A stretch of DNA of 64,000 nt from Neolewinella agarilytica (GCF_900110645.1 NZ_FOFB01000017.1:62001-126000), one strand, 5' to 3'; positions 14,781 through 25,284 are shown, counted from the stretch's first letter. The notes: generated from the letters alone by a model not told the origin. A program made the numbers and translations.

Positions 14781-17693
14781 TTATTCTCTGTCAGCCTGTG
14801 GTAATAGCAGCGCCTCGAGGCGGGCCAAACGTGCCTTCAGGTCATTGATCTCTGTTTCCTGCTCATCAATTACTTGCTGCTGCTCCTGAATGGCCTTGAT
14901 GGCCACCATGCTGAAGCCGGCGTAATTAATACCATATAGCTGGTCGGCTTCGGAGTAGGAGACCAGCTCAGGGAAGAGGTCTTTCGCTTCCTGTGCCAGC
15001 AAGCCTATGGTCGTTTCTGGCTTCTCGGCTGATTTATACTGGTAAGTCTTTACGCTCAGGCTACGCAGTTTGTCCATGACTGGTGTGATGGCGGCAACGG
15101 CCGTTTTCAGGCGGGCATCAGAGGATTGGGTGTAGGCCCCAGTGTTAGCATTGATCAACCCACGCAGGGAGCCACCATAGTGGAAACGCAGGCCAAACCC
15201 ATGCGTTACGTCCCAGTCGCTATTGGCGGTGCCGTCGTCAAAACGTAGGCCGGAACCCACTGTCTGGCTTCGCTGGAATAGTTCCAGCCGGGCGGTTGGA
15301 GAACCATTAATGCCTACCTCTCCGTCGCCGGTGATTGTCATCCGATCTGCTGCGCCGCTGGCGTTGCGGAAGTAAAAGTTCAGCCGGGCGCTGGACGTTG
15401 TGGCGGAGGGCAGGCCCGCGAGGTGCCAGTAGGCGCCACCGGCCGCATCATTGGTTAATTCGAGGCGGGCGTAGTCGTTACCACTTTCTTCCAGTTTTAG
15501 TTGCGGTTTGGTAATGGAGCTGTTCGCTCTGATGTGCATCCAGGCAGAAGGATCGGTGGAAGTTCCTAACTGAAACTCCCCGTCCTGCATCATCCGGAAG
15601 CGAGTGGAGTAGGATGTTGCACCACTAAGCTTTGATCGAAACTGTAAAGTTGCTCCGCTACCTATAGTACTCAGCGCCCAACGGGCACCATCGTTCGGGA
15701 AGCCCAGCTGAAGGTTGCCGAGGTTCGTTTGTACGAACAGGTTGCCACCAACGTGCATCTTTTCGTCCGGCTCATCAATGCCGATACCTACGTTGCCCCG
15801 GCCAGTCGTCAGAGCAGCTACCCCAGTGGTAGTTGTATAAAAATGGCCGCCCACACCGCCGCCAAAGCCGTAGCCCTGTACACCAACGCCCGTTGCAGAA
15901 TTGGATACTCCCTGCACGCCGGCGTAAAAACTGTTTTCTGAGCGACCATATACACCATGTGCCTCAGTAGAATAACCCAGTACCCCCGCCCGGTTAGCGG
16001 GGATCGTAGAACCATCCGTTCCGGTGGTGCCCACTACGCCGTAAGAGCCGCCGGTCGTGTTGTTGTGTGCGTGGAAAGCCCCTCCGGAATGACTTACCCC
16101 TCCGTAATAAGGAAGCTCAAAGCTACTCCCGCCAGCGGGTAGGTTAACGGATCCGCCTCCGTCACTTAGGCTCAGAGTGGTGCCGCTAAGGCTCAGCATC
16201 TGAATCTCATTAGTCGGGTCCGCATCCGCATCTTCCTTCTCATCGGTAAAGGTTCCGCCGCCGTTAGAAAGCGTGACCACGTCCCCGGCTTTGCTGATGG
16301 TCTGAATCTCATTCGTGGGGTCTGCGTCGGCGTCCTCCGTTTCATCGGTGAAGGTTCCGCCGCCGTTAGAAAGGGTGACGATGTCACCAGCTTTGCTGAT
16401 CGTTTGTAACTCGTTCATTGGGTCCGCATCGGCATCAGCTCCTCCGGTAGGGATGGTGATCGTTGATCCGTTGGTGATGCTCAGTTCGTTCGTAGCGGGG
16501 TTGAAACTGATATCCTGAATTTCGTTTGCTGGGTCTGCGTCGGCGTCCTCCGTTTCATCGGTGAAGGTTCCGCCGCCGTCAGAAAGGGTGACGATGTTAC
16601 CGGCTTTGCTGATCGTTTGTAACTCGTTCATTGGGTCCGCATCGGCGTCAGCTCCTCCGGTAGGTATGGTGATCGTTGATCCGTTGGTGATGCTCAGTTC
16701 GTTCGTAGCGGGGTTGAAACTGATATCCTGAATTTCGTTCGTGGGGTCTGCGTCGGCATCAGTGCCGCCCGTTGGGATGGTGACGGTATTGCCGCCGGTA
16801 ATCGTCAGTTCGTTGGTGGCCGGGTTGAAGCTCAGGGTCTGCTCATCCGTATTGCCACCGCCGCCAGAGGGGATGGTAACCGTGCCGCCGCCGTTACTGA
16901 GGGAGAGCTGGTCTCCGGAAATGGTAATGGTCTGAATTTCATTCATGGGGTCTGCGTCCGCGTCGGTGCCGCCGCTTGGAATGGTGATGGTATTCCCTCC
17001 GTCAATGCTCAGTTCGTTGGTGGCCGGGTTGAAGCTCAGGTTCTGAATCTCGTTGGTAGGGTCGGCGTCGGCGTCATTCACGCCGTCCTGTAGTGCGGAG
17101 AGGTCTACGGCATTGCCGCCCTCAATACTTAGTGTGGTGCCGGACAGGGAGATGGTCTGGTCGTCCGTACCTCCTCCACTACCGACTTGCAGGGTAACGG
17201 AGTTACCATCCGTCAAGGTTAGTGTCTGGCTGCTGGGGTCATAGATCAGGTTTTGGAGTTCGTCGGTAGGGTCTCCGCCGCCACCGCCAGAGCCTGCAGA
17301 GGTGGCATACATAGCGTAGGGAACGGATAGTAGCTGACTGGCGCCGAGGTTAACGTAGCTCGTGCCGCCGTTGGGGTCCATGTCCACCTTGAGGTAGTAG
17401 TTGTCTGCTCCCCAATCGATGGTGGACATATCTCCGGAGAGACTAACACCGTTGCCGATGTGCAGGTCAAATACACCCAGGTCGGTGGTAGTTACTTCAT
17501 GGCGCTCGCTGTAGGAAACGGAGCCGGAAGGGCCGCCTTTGAGTAAGCTGACGCGCACGGCGATGTTTTCGGTGGCCATGGCGTTGTTGTCCACGTCGCG
17601 GGCAACGGCCTGAAATTTGAAGCCGGAAGGCGCCTGAGCGAAGAGGCCGGCCGCCAGGAAAAACGCACAGAGGGAAAAGAGTAATCGTTTCAT
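14781..17693 (-). CDS. Large surface protein with C-terminal S74 (tail-fibre type) chaperone domain
   Basis: A 970-residue protein: signal peptide MKRLLFSLCAFFLAAGLFAQ; an N-terminal beta domain ([17 protein letters not shown], to about 135) shared almost word for word with the gene upstream; a repeat region (about 140-520) built from blocks such as DADPTNEIQDISFNPATNEL and TISKAGDIVTLSNGGGTFTD with a 71-residue period; a unique part; and a C-terminal Peptidase S74 intramolecular chaperone domain (SSDARLKTAVA, GLLAQEAKDLFPELV) ending in a coiled coil. S74 domains fold trimeric phage tail spikes and similar fibres and often cut themselves off at a Ser before the Asp of SDxRLK. No phage genes are near, so a trimeric cell-surface fibre is likely. 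Own terminator at 14709-14740. Confidence 0.85.
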   Translation of the reverse strand: MKRLLFSLCAFFLAAGLFAQAPSGFKFQAVARDVDNNAMATENIAVRVSLLKGGPSGSVSYSERHEVTTTDLGVFDLHIGNGVSLSGDMSTIDWGADNYYLKVDMDPNGGTSYVNLGASQLLSVPYAMYATSAGSGGGGGDPTDELQNLIYDPSSQTLTLTDGNSVTLQVGSGGGTDDQTISLSGTTLSIEGGNAVDLSALQDGVNDADADPTNEIQNLSFNPATNELSIDGGNTITIPSGGTDADADPMNEIQTITISGDQLSLSNGGGTVTIPSGGGGNTDEQTLSFNPATNELTITGGNTVTIPTGGTDADADPTNEIQDISFNPATNELSITNGSTITIPTGGADADADPMNELQTISKAGNIVTLSDGGGTFTDETEDADADPANEIQDISFNPATNELSITNGSTITIPTGGADADADPMNELQTISKAGDIVTLSNGGGTFTDETEDADADPTNEIQTISKAGDVVTLSNGGGTFTDEKEDADADPTNEIQMLSLSGTTLSLSDGGGSVNLPAGGSSFELPYYGGVSHSGGAFHAHNNTTGGSYGVVGTTGTDGSTIPANRAGVLGYSTEAHGVYGRSENSFYAGVQGVSNSATGVGVQGYGFGGGVGGHFYTTTTGVAALTTGRGNVGIGIDEPDEKMHVGGNLFVQTNLGNLQLGFPNDGARWALSTIGSGATLQFRSKLSGATSYSTRFRMMQDGEFQLGTSTDPSAWMHIRANSSITKPQLKLEESGNDYARLELTNDAAGGAYWHLAGLPSATTSSARLNFYFRNASGAADRMTITGDGEVGINGSPTARLELFQRSQTVGSGLRFDDGTANSDWDVTHGFGLRFHYGGSLRGLINANTGAYTQSSDARLKTAVAAITPVMDKLRSLSVKTYQYKSAEKPETTIGLLAQEAKDLFPELVSYSEADQLYGINYAGFSMVAIKAIQEQQQVIDEQETEINDLKARLARLEALLLPQADRE

Positions 17694-17760
17694 GATACTG
17701 AAATTGGGATGTTGTGTTCTTTTATGCTTCCGCTTTGTAGTCCGTTACACCCTACAGAAT

Positions 17761-17791
17761 AAAAAAGGGTGCCTCCGGAAGGAGACACCCG
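17761..17791 (-). terminator. Terminator of the collagen-like tail-fibre gene
   Basis: On the minus strand GGGTGTCTCC-TTCC-GGAGGCACCC is followed by TTTTTTA, 25 bases after the stop of the 1,305-residue gene. It makes the downstream 970-residue gene a separate transcription unit. Confidence 0.85.
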
Positions 17792-17814
17792 TTAAGACAC
17801 CTTTTTACGTGGAA

Positions 17815-20800
17815 TTACTTTTCTTCGGGAGCAATTAGCAGTGCCTCCAGCCTTGCCAGCCGGGCTTCCAGCGCGTCGTTCTTTGCTTTCAGGGCGTCAA
17901 TCTCTGTTTGCTGCCCGTCAATTTCGGCCTGCTGTTCCTGGATGGCTTTGATGGCCACCATGCTAAAGCCAGCGTAGTTAACACCGTAGAGCTTATCTGC
18001 TTTGGAGTAAGAGACGAGTTCCGGGAAGAGCTCCTGAGCTTCCTGAGCGATCACACCAATGGTAATCTCCCGGCTTTCGTCGGTTTTGTAGTGATAGGTT
18101 TTCACGGCTATCTGATTAACCTTGCTTAGTACAGGAGAAAGAACATTAATGTCTGCCTTCAGGCTCTTGTCAGACCCCTGAATATAAGCCCCGGTAGTAG
18201 CACTAATGACGCCTCGCAGCGCGCCTCCATAGTGGAAGCGAAGACCAAAACCGTGGGTGACATCCCAGTCGGCGTTAGCGGTCCCGTCAGTGAACCGTAA
18301 CCCGGTACCAACGGTTTGGCTACGCTGATGTACATGAAGTCTGGCCGTTGGCGTACCGTTAATGCCTACCTCTCCGTCGCCGGTGATCGTCATACGGTCA
18401 GCAGCGCCATTAGCGTTACGGAAGTAAAAGTTCAGGCGGGCGCTGGCGGGGGTTTGGCTGGGCAGACCAGCTACGTGCCACAGCGCACCGGCGGCGGCGT
18501 TGTTCGTCAACTCCAGGCGGGCGTAATCATTACCTTCTTCCTCCAACTTCAGGTGCGGGCGGGCGACGGTGCTATTCGCCAATACCGTGATTTCCCCCAG
18601 CGTCTCGATGGCCGGGCCATCGGAGTTGTGGACTTCAATGGCTGCTTTATCGTCGTTGTCAGCATCGATGTGAAGGCCGGAAACATCAGTGCCTGGCGCT
18701 GGGTTAATGTATAATTTGGTGTTAGTATCGTTGGAGAATGTACTAAAAGCACCATCCTTTAACTCCAGACTGTTGGTCTGTACGTGACCGTAGAGCCAGT
18801 GCGCTCCGCCAAGGCCACGAGGAGAGAATAGGGGATTTGAGGTAACCTGATAGAGTGGATTGGCCGATGCCCCTCCACCATTATCAGCAATCAGAGTTTC
18901 ACCGAAGCTGAACGTAGCATCTCCCGTAGAGGTCTTCCCGGACTCCAGGCCGATGAAATGATCGGCATTGGAGGTCTTAATGTCAAAGTCGAGACTGGCT
19001 CCCTGTTTGAATTCCTGATCGTTGCCATTGAGTTTTACCCGGCCAGTGAACGTGTGCAGGTTGAATCCACCATCAAAGCGATCAGCGGTATACAATACGT
19101 CGTTATCCAGTAGGTTGATGAAGGAGGTAGTGTCATATTCCCAGTTTGATAGCTCAAAGCGGGTCCGGAGTGCTGTCTCATCGTACGAAGTGTTCATACG
19201 CATTGTTTTAGCAATGTTGTCAACGGCGGACGGGAAAAACTCTAGTACAGCGTTCCTGCCAGTTCGTCCTTCAATGGAAACAAATCCGTCCATTTCAGCA
19301 GATCCGGTCCAGCGATGGGTGTAAAGAGGAAGGCCGAAAAATGGAGGTTCCCGGCGCAAGCTGTAGAGCTCTTTTTTGTTTTCATTGTCAGGGGTGCCAA
19401 CCAGGTAATCGTAGTCGTAGAGACTGATTTTTGGATTGGACACATCGCTGATGTCAGATTCCCATAACCAGCCCTGGTAGCTGTCAATACCCTGAAATTG
19501 CTTGAAGGCAAGACTGCTAATGCCCTCACTCTCTTCTCCGTTGAGGGTAAGGCGAGTTTTGGTGTTGTCAACGATCTCGACTTTATCAAAAGGGGTCTCC
19601 GTGCCAAAACCAACCCGGCCAACACCTGTGGATAAAGCCGCTTTCCCGAAGGAGGTGGTGTAGAAATAACCACCGATACCGCCACCGATGCCGTAACCAC
19701 TTACACCGTAGCCTTCTTCTGAGGCGGAAACACCGTAAACCCCGGATGAAAAGCCGTTTTCGGCATGACCCAACACACCGTGTGCAGCATTGCCAAGGCC
19801 AATTACCCCAGCACTATTCGGTGGCAAATCTTCAGCATTAACACCAACGGACCCTGCGATGGCGTAGCGACTGACGAAGGCGTCGTTTTGTACGTGGAAG
19901 GCTGCTTCATTTGCCAGGTTGACTTCTTCGTAGTAGGGCAATTCTATGGCGCCGTCCTCTCCCGCAGGCCCTTGCTCGCCCTGTGGACCAGCCTCGCCTT
20001 GCTCACCTCTGGGCCCACGCAGGGAGCCCAGGTTATTCCATGTTGTACCGTCCCAGGCATAAACAATTGACTGGATTCCAACCAGGTATAGGTCTCCAGG
20101 CTGGTTGCCGCTTACCGGAAGCCCACCAGTCGAGTTGACACTACCGCGAAGAGTTATACTTGTACCATCTGCTCCTGCCGGTCCGGGAAGCCCTTCCGGG
20201 CCAGCATCACCGGTATCTCCTTTGGGGCCTTGCTCTCCCTGCGGTCCTTGTTCCCCTGCGGGTCCGGCATCACCGGTATCTCCTTTGGGACCTTGCTCAC
20301 CTTGCGGTCCTTGTTCCCCTGCGGGCCCGGCATCACCGGTGTCTCCTTTGGGACCTTGCTCGCCTTGCGGTCCTTGTTCCCCTGCGGGCCCGGCATCACC
20401 GGTGTCTCCTTTGGGACCTTGCTCGCCTTGCGGTCCTTGTTCTCCTGCGGGCCCGGCATCACCGGTTTCTCCCTGTGGGCCTTGTTCTCCCTGCGGTCCC
20501 TGAATGGAGCCAACGTTGTTCCATAACATGCCATCCCAGGCGTAGGCGTCTCCGTCTGCTTCCACGAGGTATAAATCACCGGGCGTGTTGCCCGCTGCTG
20601 GCAGGTCGGTGACGGCAGCGACGCTTCCGCGGATGGTAATACCGGTGCCGTCCTGACCCGCCGGTCCTTGTTCGCCGGCCGGGCCGGTATCTCCGGTGTC
20701 GCCTTTAGGGCCTTGCTCGCCTTGCGGCCCTTCGGGGCCGATTTCCCCTTGTGGTCCTTGTTCTCCCTGTGGTCCGGGCGCACCGGTTTCTCCCTGTGGT

Positions 20801-21732
20801 CCTTGTTCTCCCTGCGGTCCCTGAATGGAGCCAACGTTGTTCCATACCATGCCATCCCAGGCGTAGGCGTCTCCGTCTGCTTCGACGAGGTATAAATCAC
20901 CGGGCGTGTTGCCCGCTGCTGGCAGGTCGGTGACGGCAGCGACGCTTCCGCGGATGGTAATACCGGTGCCGTCCTGACCCGCCGGTCCTTGTTCGCCGGC
21001 CGGGCCGGTATCTCCGGTGTCGCCTTTAGGGCCTTGTTCTCCCTGCGGGCCTTCGGGGCCGACGTCCCCTTGTGGTCCTTGTTCTCCCCGTGGTCCGGGC
21101 GCACCGGTTTCTCCCTGCGGGCCAGTGGTTCCGCCGGGAATCATAATGGCGTTGCCGTCGCTGATGGTCAGCATTCTTGTGCTTTCGTCGAAGGCCAGGG
21201 TTTGCGGCATACCGCCACCGCCGACTTGCAGCGTTACTGAGTTGCCATCCGTCAGGGTCAGTGTCTGACTTGTGGGGTCATAGATCAGGTTCTGTAACTC
21301 GTCCGTCGGGTCTCCGCCACCGCCGCCGGAGCCGGCAGCGTTAGCATACATGGCGTAGGGGACGGACAGCAATTGGCTGGCACCGAGGTTAATGTAGCTG
21401 GTGCCACCGTCAGGGTCGATGTCGACTTTGAGGTAGTAGTTGTCAGCGCCCCAGTCAATGGTCGTCATGTCTCCGGAAAGAGATACCCCATTGCCAATGT
21501 GGAGGTCGAAAACGCCCAGGTCAGTCGTGGTTACTTCATGGCGCTCGCTGTAGGACACGGCGCCGGAGGGGCCGCCTCTGAGCAGGCTTACCCGCACGGC
21601 AATGTTCTCGGTAGCCATGGGATTGTTGTCCACGTCACGAGCGACGGCCTGAAATTTGAAACCGCTGGGGGCCTGCGCAAGCAGGGCCACGGTAGATATG
21701 GCAAAGGCGAAGAGAAGTAGAAAGCGTTTCAT
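17815..21732 (-). CDS. Collagen-like surface fibre protein with S74 chaperone domain
   Basis: A 1,305-residue paralogue of the downstream gene: the signal peptide and N-terminal domain ([17 protein letters not shown]) and the C-terminal S74 domain ([28 protein letters not shown], then a coiled coil) are closely similar. In between it carries Gly-X-Y collagen-like tracts (units such as [16 protein letters not shown]), interrupted by a repeated globular insert ([19 protein letters not shown] ... GDAYAWDG). One 63-bp (21-residue) unit is repeated about four times at 20211-20466, and a 321-bp (107-residue) block is duplicated (20501 onward and 20822 onward). Both make the gene prone to length changes by recombination. 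Such proteins form trimeric rods. It follows the T9SS genes with a 162-base gap. Confidence 0.88.
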   Translation of the reverse strand: MKRFLLLFAFAISTVALLAQAPSGFKFQAVARDVDNNPMATENIAVRVSLLRGGPSGAVSYSERHEVTTTDLGVFDLHIGNGVSLSGDMTTIDWGADNYYLKVDIDPDGGTSYINLGASQLLSVPYAMYANAAGSGGGGGDPTDELQNLIYDPTSQTLTLTDGNSVTLQVGGGGMPQTLAFDESTRMLTISDGNAIMIPGGTTGPQGETGAPGPRGEQGPQGDVGPEGPQGEQGPKGDTGDTGPAGEQGPAGQDGTGITIRGSVAAVTDLPAAGNTPGDLYLVEADGDAYAWDGMVWNNVGSIQGPQGEQGPQGETGAPGPQGEQGPQGEIGPEGPQGEQGPKGDTGDTGPAGEQGPAGQDGTGITIRGSVAAVTDLPAAGNTPGDLYLVEADGDAYAWDGMLWNNVGSIQGPQGEQGPQGETGDAGPAGEQGPQGEQGPKGDTGDAGPAGEQGPQGEQGPKGDTGDAGPAGEQGPQGEQGPKGDTGDAGPAGEQGPQGEQGPKGDTGDAGPEGLPGPAGADGTSITLRGSVNSTGGLPVSGNQPGDLYLVGIQSIVYAWDGTTWNNLGSLRGPRGEQGEAGPQGEQGPAGEDGAIELPYYEEVNLANEAAFHVQNDAFVSRYAIAGSVGVNAEDLPPNSAGVIGLGNAAHGVLGHAENGFSSGVYGVSASEEGYGVSGYGIGGGIGGYFYTTSFGKAALSTGVGRVGFGTETPFDKVEIVDNTKTRLTLNGEESEGISSLAFKQFQGIDSYQGWLWESDISDVSNPKISLYDYDYLVGTPDNENKKELYSLRREPPFFGLPLYTHRWTGSAEMDGFVSIEGRTGRNAVLEFFPSAVDNIAKTMRMNTSYDETALRTRFELSNWEYDTTSFINLLDNDVLYTADRFDGGFNLHTFTGRVKLNGNDQEFKQGASLDFDIKTSNADHFIGLESGKTSTGDATFSFGETLIADNGGGASANPLYQVTSNPLFSPRGLGGAHWLYGHVQTNSLELKDGAFSTFSNDTNTKLYINPAPGTDVSGLHIDADNDDKAAIEVHNSDGPAIETLGEITVLANSTVARPHLKLEEEGNDYARLELTNNAAAGALWHVAGLPSQTPASARLNFYFRNANGAADRMTITGDGEVGINGTPTARLHVHQRSQTVGTGLRFTDGTANADWDVTHGFGLRFHYGGALRGVISATTGAYIQGSDKSLKADINVLSPVLSKVNQIAVKTYHYKTDESREITIGVIAQEAQELFPELVSYSKADKLYGVNYAGFSMVAIKAIQEQQAEIDGQQTEIDALKAKNDALEARLARLEALLIAPEEK
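20211..20466 (-). repeat. 63-bp tandem repeats inside the collagen-like region
   Basis: About four nearly identical units, each coding 21 residues ([20 protein letters not shown] + T). The differences between units are mostly third-position changes. The in-frame period keeps the Gly-X-Y register. Confidence 0.85.
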
Positions 21733-21894
21733 GTTATATCTGTTGTGGAAAAGGTTTGTTTTTTAGGTTGTGATGATGCACAAGGGGAGCTGGGCAGGGC
21801 CTTGGCTCTGCTTCAGAAAACATACATTGCACCCGCGGTCGCGCCTGAATACATTGGCAGTGCCCGCGACGAGTGGCTGCGCGAAAAAAACTGG

Positions 21895-22374
21895 TTACCG
21901 ACGGATTACCCGCAGGCTTTTCAGTGGCCGTCCCTGACGGACGAGCGTGAAGACATAGGTGCCCGCAGGATAATTTTGCAGCGACAGAGACAATCTTTCC
22001 AAAGGCAGCTCACGCTCCAGAATGGGGCGGCCCAGCAGATCGTGAACCACCAGGCGATCGTCCGTTAACCAGTCTCCGGTCAGCGTGACGTCGTCGGCCG
22101 TCGGGTTGGGGAAAACACGGACATCGAGCCGGATCTCCGGGGCGGTCCAGATGGAGGTAGCAATGAGTTCGTAAAGACCATGGTGGAAACCGCGTTCCAG
22201 TACGATTCCGTTTTCGGTCCGGTCAATGGAAATTTCACCGACCGTGAAGTGAATGTTGCCGGCATTAATGGCGGAGAGGTAGGTGCCCGAACTGCCCACT
22301 ACGCTCCGGGTCAGTTCCTGAGCGGAAAGTTGGAGGGCGAGGCCGCAGGTGCAAAGTATAAGTAAAAAGCGCAT
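21895..22374 (-). CDS. Small T9SS type A sorting-domain protein
   Basis: A 159-residue protein with signal peptide MRFLLILCTCGLALQLSAQ, a short N-terminal beta domain, and a C-terminal type A sorting domain of the type IX secretion system: RVFPNPTADDVTL, LVVHDLLGRPILE, YPAGTYVFTL. Such domains direct outer-membrane passage and are removed on anchoring to the surface. The cargo part is very short (about 70 residues), so it may be a structural or adaptor component of the surface fibre cluster rather than an enzyme. It lies 21 bases after the gene at 22396-24000 and is probably cotranscribed with it. Confidence 0.85.
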   Translation of the reverse strand: MRFLLILCTCGLALQLSAQELTRSVVGSSGTYLSAINAGNIHFTVGEISIDRTENGIVLERGFHHGLYELIATSIWTAPEIRLDVRVFPNPTADDVTLTGDWLTDDRLVVHDLLGRPILERELPLERLSLSLQNYPAGTYVFTLVRQGRPLKSLRVIRR

Positions 22375-22395
22375 GGTTGGGTTATTGAGGGATGG

Positions 22396-24000
22396 TTATC
22401 GCATTAAGGTTATTTGCCCGCGAATGGGCAGTTGCTTACCGTCAGAAAAGTGGACGATGGCAGAGTAGACGTAGACGCCGGGAGGCATGGGCTGGCCCTG
22501 GTCCGTACCGTCCCAGCGGGCTTCCGCCGGGGGAAGCTCGGCTTCTGCCTGCTGGAAGCGTATGCCACCCCATCGATCGGCAATGGTCAACGCACTGACG
22601 GCTTCGGCCCGGGGGCCGGGGAATATTCTCCAAAAGTCATTTTGATCGTCGCCGTTCGGGCTGAAGGCGGTTGGGGCGTACATCCGTCGGCTGTCTTTCA
22701 CCCGCACCAAAACGGTGTCGGTCACCGAGCACCCACCCGGAGCAATGGCGGATACCCGAAACTCCGTATCGATCAGCGGGAAGGCGACCGGTGCCGGGCA
22801 ATCATTGCAGCTCAGAAACCGGCTGCCGTTCCATTCCCAGCGGTCGACCGTAAAATCAGTCTCCAACAGAAAAGCCAGGCTGTCGCCCCTTTCAATGGTC
22901 ATCTCTTCGGGTAGGCCAGTGGTAAGGTTAATGGCCGGGGCATCCACAATGGTTGTTGTTGCCGTCGTCTGGCAACCATCGGAGCTTTCCACAACGATGT
23001 CGTAGTCGCCGGCGCTGAGACCGGTGAAATTCGGATCGAGCTGGAAGTCGTCTCCGCCGTTCCTGGAGTACATCAGATCGGTATCTCCGGAAACGGACAG
23101 GCGAAGGGCGCCAGAGCTGCCTCCGGGGCAGGCCGGAGAGGTGGTAATCAGGCTGTCCACCACCAATGTCGTTACGTTTAGCTCGTGGCTCAGTTCCAGC
23201 TGACAACCACTGAAGTCGGTCAGGGTCAATCCGTAGATTCCCGCACCGTTCGTCGTTGCCGACAGGCCATCATCTCCCGTACTCCAGGCGTAGCGGGAAA
23301 ACTGACCGCTGATGCGAAGGTCAGGGGTTTCTCCTTCGCAGATGCGATCTGGTCCTTCGATCTCTTCTACACCACTGAAGGCGACGTTGATTTCGTAGCG
23401 GGCAATACTGTCGCAGCCAGAGCTGGCGGTGAAGGTCTCGGTGATTAGGGTGTCGCTCGTAATCATCCGGCCGCGGAAGTTTTCTCCCGGGCAAAGGTCG
23501 ACGAAGAAGAGGTCGTCGTAAGCTGGTAGTAGTTGCAGGAAGGTCTCGACAATGCTGTCGCAGCCGTCTGGGGTACGAATTACGGTCCGGTGGTTCCCAC
23601 CGGTGAAAAGACGCTCATTACCCACAACTACGGTATCGCCCTGGCAGCGGGTAAGGCCCTGGGAGAACATTGGGATCTGCACGGAGAGCTCCGTGGCTGC
23701 CGTCATCTGCCGGCAGGCAGCATCGGCCAGGCAGGTAGCGTCAGCAGCGTAAAGCATCCGGTACCGGATGCCGGGAGTGGGGTTGTTGATCAGCAGGCCC
23801 GGGCTGTCTGATCCCGTTGAAGACCAGCTGCTGCCGCCGTCAAAAGATCGTTCCCATTGGTAGACATAAGTTTGCCCGTCAGTGAGCGGACTGGTAAGTG
23901 TAAATGGTCCTTCCTGGCAGACGATGGTCGTTGCGCTGAAGTCCTGGGCCGTCAGGCCGAAGGAGAGAAGGCAGCATATCCAGAGTGAGAGCCAGTGCAT
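22396..24000 (-). CDS. Gliding-motility-associated C-terminal (CHU_C, T9SS type B) protein
   Basis: A 534-residue secreted protein: signal peptide MHWLSLWICCLLSFGLTAQ, then Ig-like/PKD-like beta domains with cysteine pairs (CQEGPFTL, RCQGDTVVVGN, CPGENFRGR, CPGGSSGALRLS), and the C-terminal block YAPTAFSPNGDDQNDFW ... IADRWGG ... GVYVYSA ... RGQITLMR. The SPNGDDxND block is the mark of the CHU_C/type B sorting domain, for export through the type IX system. It is the first gene of a probable operon with the T9SS type A protein and perhaps the collagen-like fibre gene. Likely an adhesin or matrix protein. Confidence 0.88.
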   Translation of the reverse strand: MHWLSLWICCLLSFGLTAQDFSATTIVCQEGPFTLTSPLTDGQTYVYQWERSFDGGSSWSSTGSDSPGLLINNPTPGIRYRMLYAADATCLADAACRQMTAATELSVQIPMFSQGLTRCQGDTVVVGNERLFTGGNHRTVIRTPDGCDSIVETFLQLLPAYDDLFFVDLCPGENFRGRMITSDTLITETFTASSGCDSIARYEINVAFSGVEEIEGPDRICEGETPDLRISGQFSRYAWSTGDDGLSATTNGAGIYGLTLTDFSGCQLELSHELNVTTLVVDSLITTSPACPGGSSGALRLSVSGDTDLMYSRNGGDDFQLDPNFTGLSAGDYDIVVESSDGCQTTATTTIVDAPAINLTTGLPEEMTIERGDSLAFLLETDFTVDRWEWNGSRFLSCNDCPAPVAFPLIDTEFRVSAIAPGGCSVTDTVLVRVKDSRRMYAPTAFSPNGDDQNDFWRIFPGPRAEAVSALTIADRWGGIRFQQAEAELPPAEARWDGTDQGQPMPPGVYVYSAIVHFSDGKQLPIRGQITLMR

Positions 24001-24129
24001 GGGGGGTGTATTTACCCGTTAATGTTTCGGAAATCAAACATGTTACAGGGTTTGGCAAGGGCAGGGTGAGTTTTACCATTTGCGAACTAAGGCAAAGGGC
24101 ATTGCGCTTTATTTTAAAAACCGATAACC

Positions 24130-24915
24130 GTGAAACTATCCGCTAAAGCCAGGAACCGACTATTTACCGCAGGCTATCTGACTAAAGGTGTTGTTTATCT
24201 GCTGATGGGCGGATTTGCGGTTGCTACGGTCATCGGCTCGTCCAGAAGCTCAAATGGCCCCAAAACGGTAATTAACTGGGTAGGCGAAAATCCTTTCGGT
24301 AAGCTCTTTATGGGGGTGATTGCCATTGGATTATTGGCCTATTGTTGCTGGCGATGGTATATGGCCATTGCTGACACCAAAAGCGAAGGTCATGAGGGTA
24401 GCGGCCTGATTAAACGATTAGGGTGGGCCGTAAGTGGTACAGCTTATGGGGCATTAAGCTTTTACGCGTTTGAGCGGCTGTTTACCGGTCGCGGAGGAAA
24501 GGGAGCGAAGGAAGACATGATTGGCCTGCTGTTAGCTCAGTCGTGGGGACAGCTCGCAGTGTCTGCTATCGGAGTAATCGTAGCCGGCGTAGGACTGTAT
24601 CAGCTTTTTCGTGCTTTGAAAGATAAGCACATGGAGGATGTGGGAATGGAACACTTGAATGAAGGAAAAAGAAAGGTTATTCAGAATGCAGGCAGGATAG
24701 GCTTGATGGCCCGGGCAGTGGTCTATGGTGTCATCGCATATTTTTTGTTTCGGGCGGGGACGATGTCTGATGCCAGCCAGTTTAAAGGCATTGGAGAGGC
24801 GCTCTCTTTTTTGGAAAAGGGGTCTTCAGGAGCGATGTTGCTGGCCGCTACAGGAACAGGCTTGTTGGCTTATGGAAGCTTTATGCTGGTGCGGGCGAAT
24901 TACGAACGGGTTTGA
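24130..24915 (+). CDS. DUF1206 membrane protein
   Basis: A 261-residue protein with six hydrophobic segments arranged as three similar hairpins, each beginning with a KxxxRxGxxAxGxVY-like block: FTAGYLTKGVVYLLMGGFAV, IKRLGWAVSGTAYGALSFY, IQNAGRIGLMARAVVYGVIA. This threefold repeat defines the DUF1206 family; no function is established. It starts with GTG at 24130 (no ATG fits). It stands alone, divergent from the surface-protein operon. Confidence 0.85.
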   Translation: MKLSAKARNRLFTAGYLTKGVVYLLMGGFAVATVIGSSRSSNGPKTVINWVGENPFGKLFMGVIAIGLLAYCCWRWYMAIADTKSEGHEGSGLIKRLGWAVSGTAYGALSFYAFERLFTGRGGKGAKEDMIGLLLAQSWGQLAVSAIGVIVAGVGLYQLFRALKDKHMEDVGMEHLNEGKRKVIQNAGRIGLMARAVVYGVIAYFLFRAGTMSDASQFKGIGEALSFLEKGSSGAMLLAATGTGLLAYGSFMLVRANYERV

Positions 24916-25050
24916 AAAAGAGGATGTTTTACGGGAAAGGCTGGACGTAAATGGTGGTTGGTATAGCACCTCCGGGGCTGGTTGATGATTTGATGGCGCG
25001 TGCGCGATGGGCTCCTCTTCAGGGCTCCAATGGTTCTCCTCCAACAAAGG

Positions 25051-25084
25051 AAAAGCCCTCCCCCGACGAATCGGAGAAGGGCTT
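25051..25084 (-). terminator. Terminator of rpmH
   Basis: On the minus strand AGCCCTTCTCCGA-TTCG-TCGGGGGAGGGCT followed by TTTCC, a long stem with a TTCG tetraloop, 45 bases after the rpmH stop. Confidence 0.85.
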
Positions 25085-25128
25085 GAATTTCCTTTAAACA
25101 ACCTTCCGGATCAAATCCGGCAGGCTAT

Positions 25129-25284
25129 TTATTTCTTGTACGTAGAGTCGCTTACGGTCAGCTTGTGGCGGCCTTTGGCACGACGACGAGCGAGCAGCTT
25201 ACGACCGTTCTTCGTGCTCATGCGGCTACGAAAACCATGCTTGTTTACACGCTTACGCTTGGAGGGTTGGTACGTTCTTTTCAC
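25129..25284 (-). CDS. rpmH: Ribosomal protein bL34
   Basis: A 51-residue very basic protein starting [20 protein letters not shown] and continuing [20 protein letters not shown], the near-invariant bL34 sequence, with a short C-terminal extension [11 protein letters not shown]. It uses a GTG start (25282-25284), so ATG-only gene finding will miss it. It is part of the large ribosomal subunit. In many bacteria rpmH lies next to rnpA; here it stands alone with its own promoter (25342-25349) and terminator. Confidence 0.97.
   Translation of the reverse strand: MKRTYQPSKRKRVNKHGFRSRMSTKNGRKLLARRRAKGRHKLTVSDSTYKK

Noticed and set aside
20211-20466. Regular repeats that could look like a CRISPR array
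   Set aside because: Units are contiguous, in frame and encode Gly-X-Y; there are no unique spacers and no cas genes.
20105-21104. Open frames in other registers across the collagen-like gene (up to 316 codons)
   Set aside because: They are by-products of the in-frame Gly-X-Y repeats, with no signal, start or known domain.
14781-21732. Prophage, suggested by tail-fibre S74 domains
   Set aside because: No integrase, terminase, capsid or tail genes nearby; the proteins carry Sec signal peptides and are flanked by T9SS genes.
25129-25284. rpmH as a sign of a nearby replication origin
   Set aside because: No dnaA, rnpA, yidC or DnaA-box cluster is visible; rpmH stands alone here.
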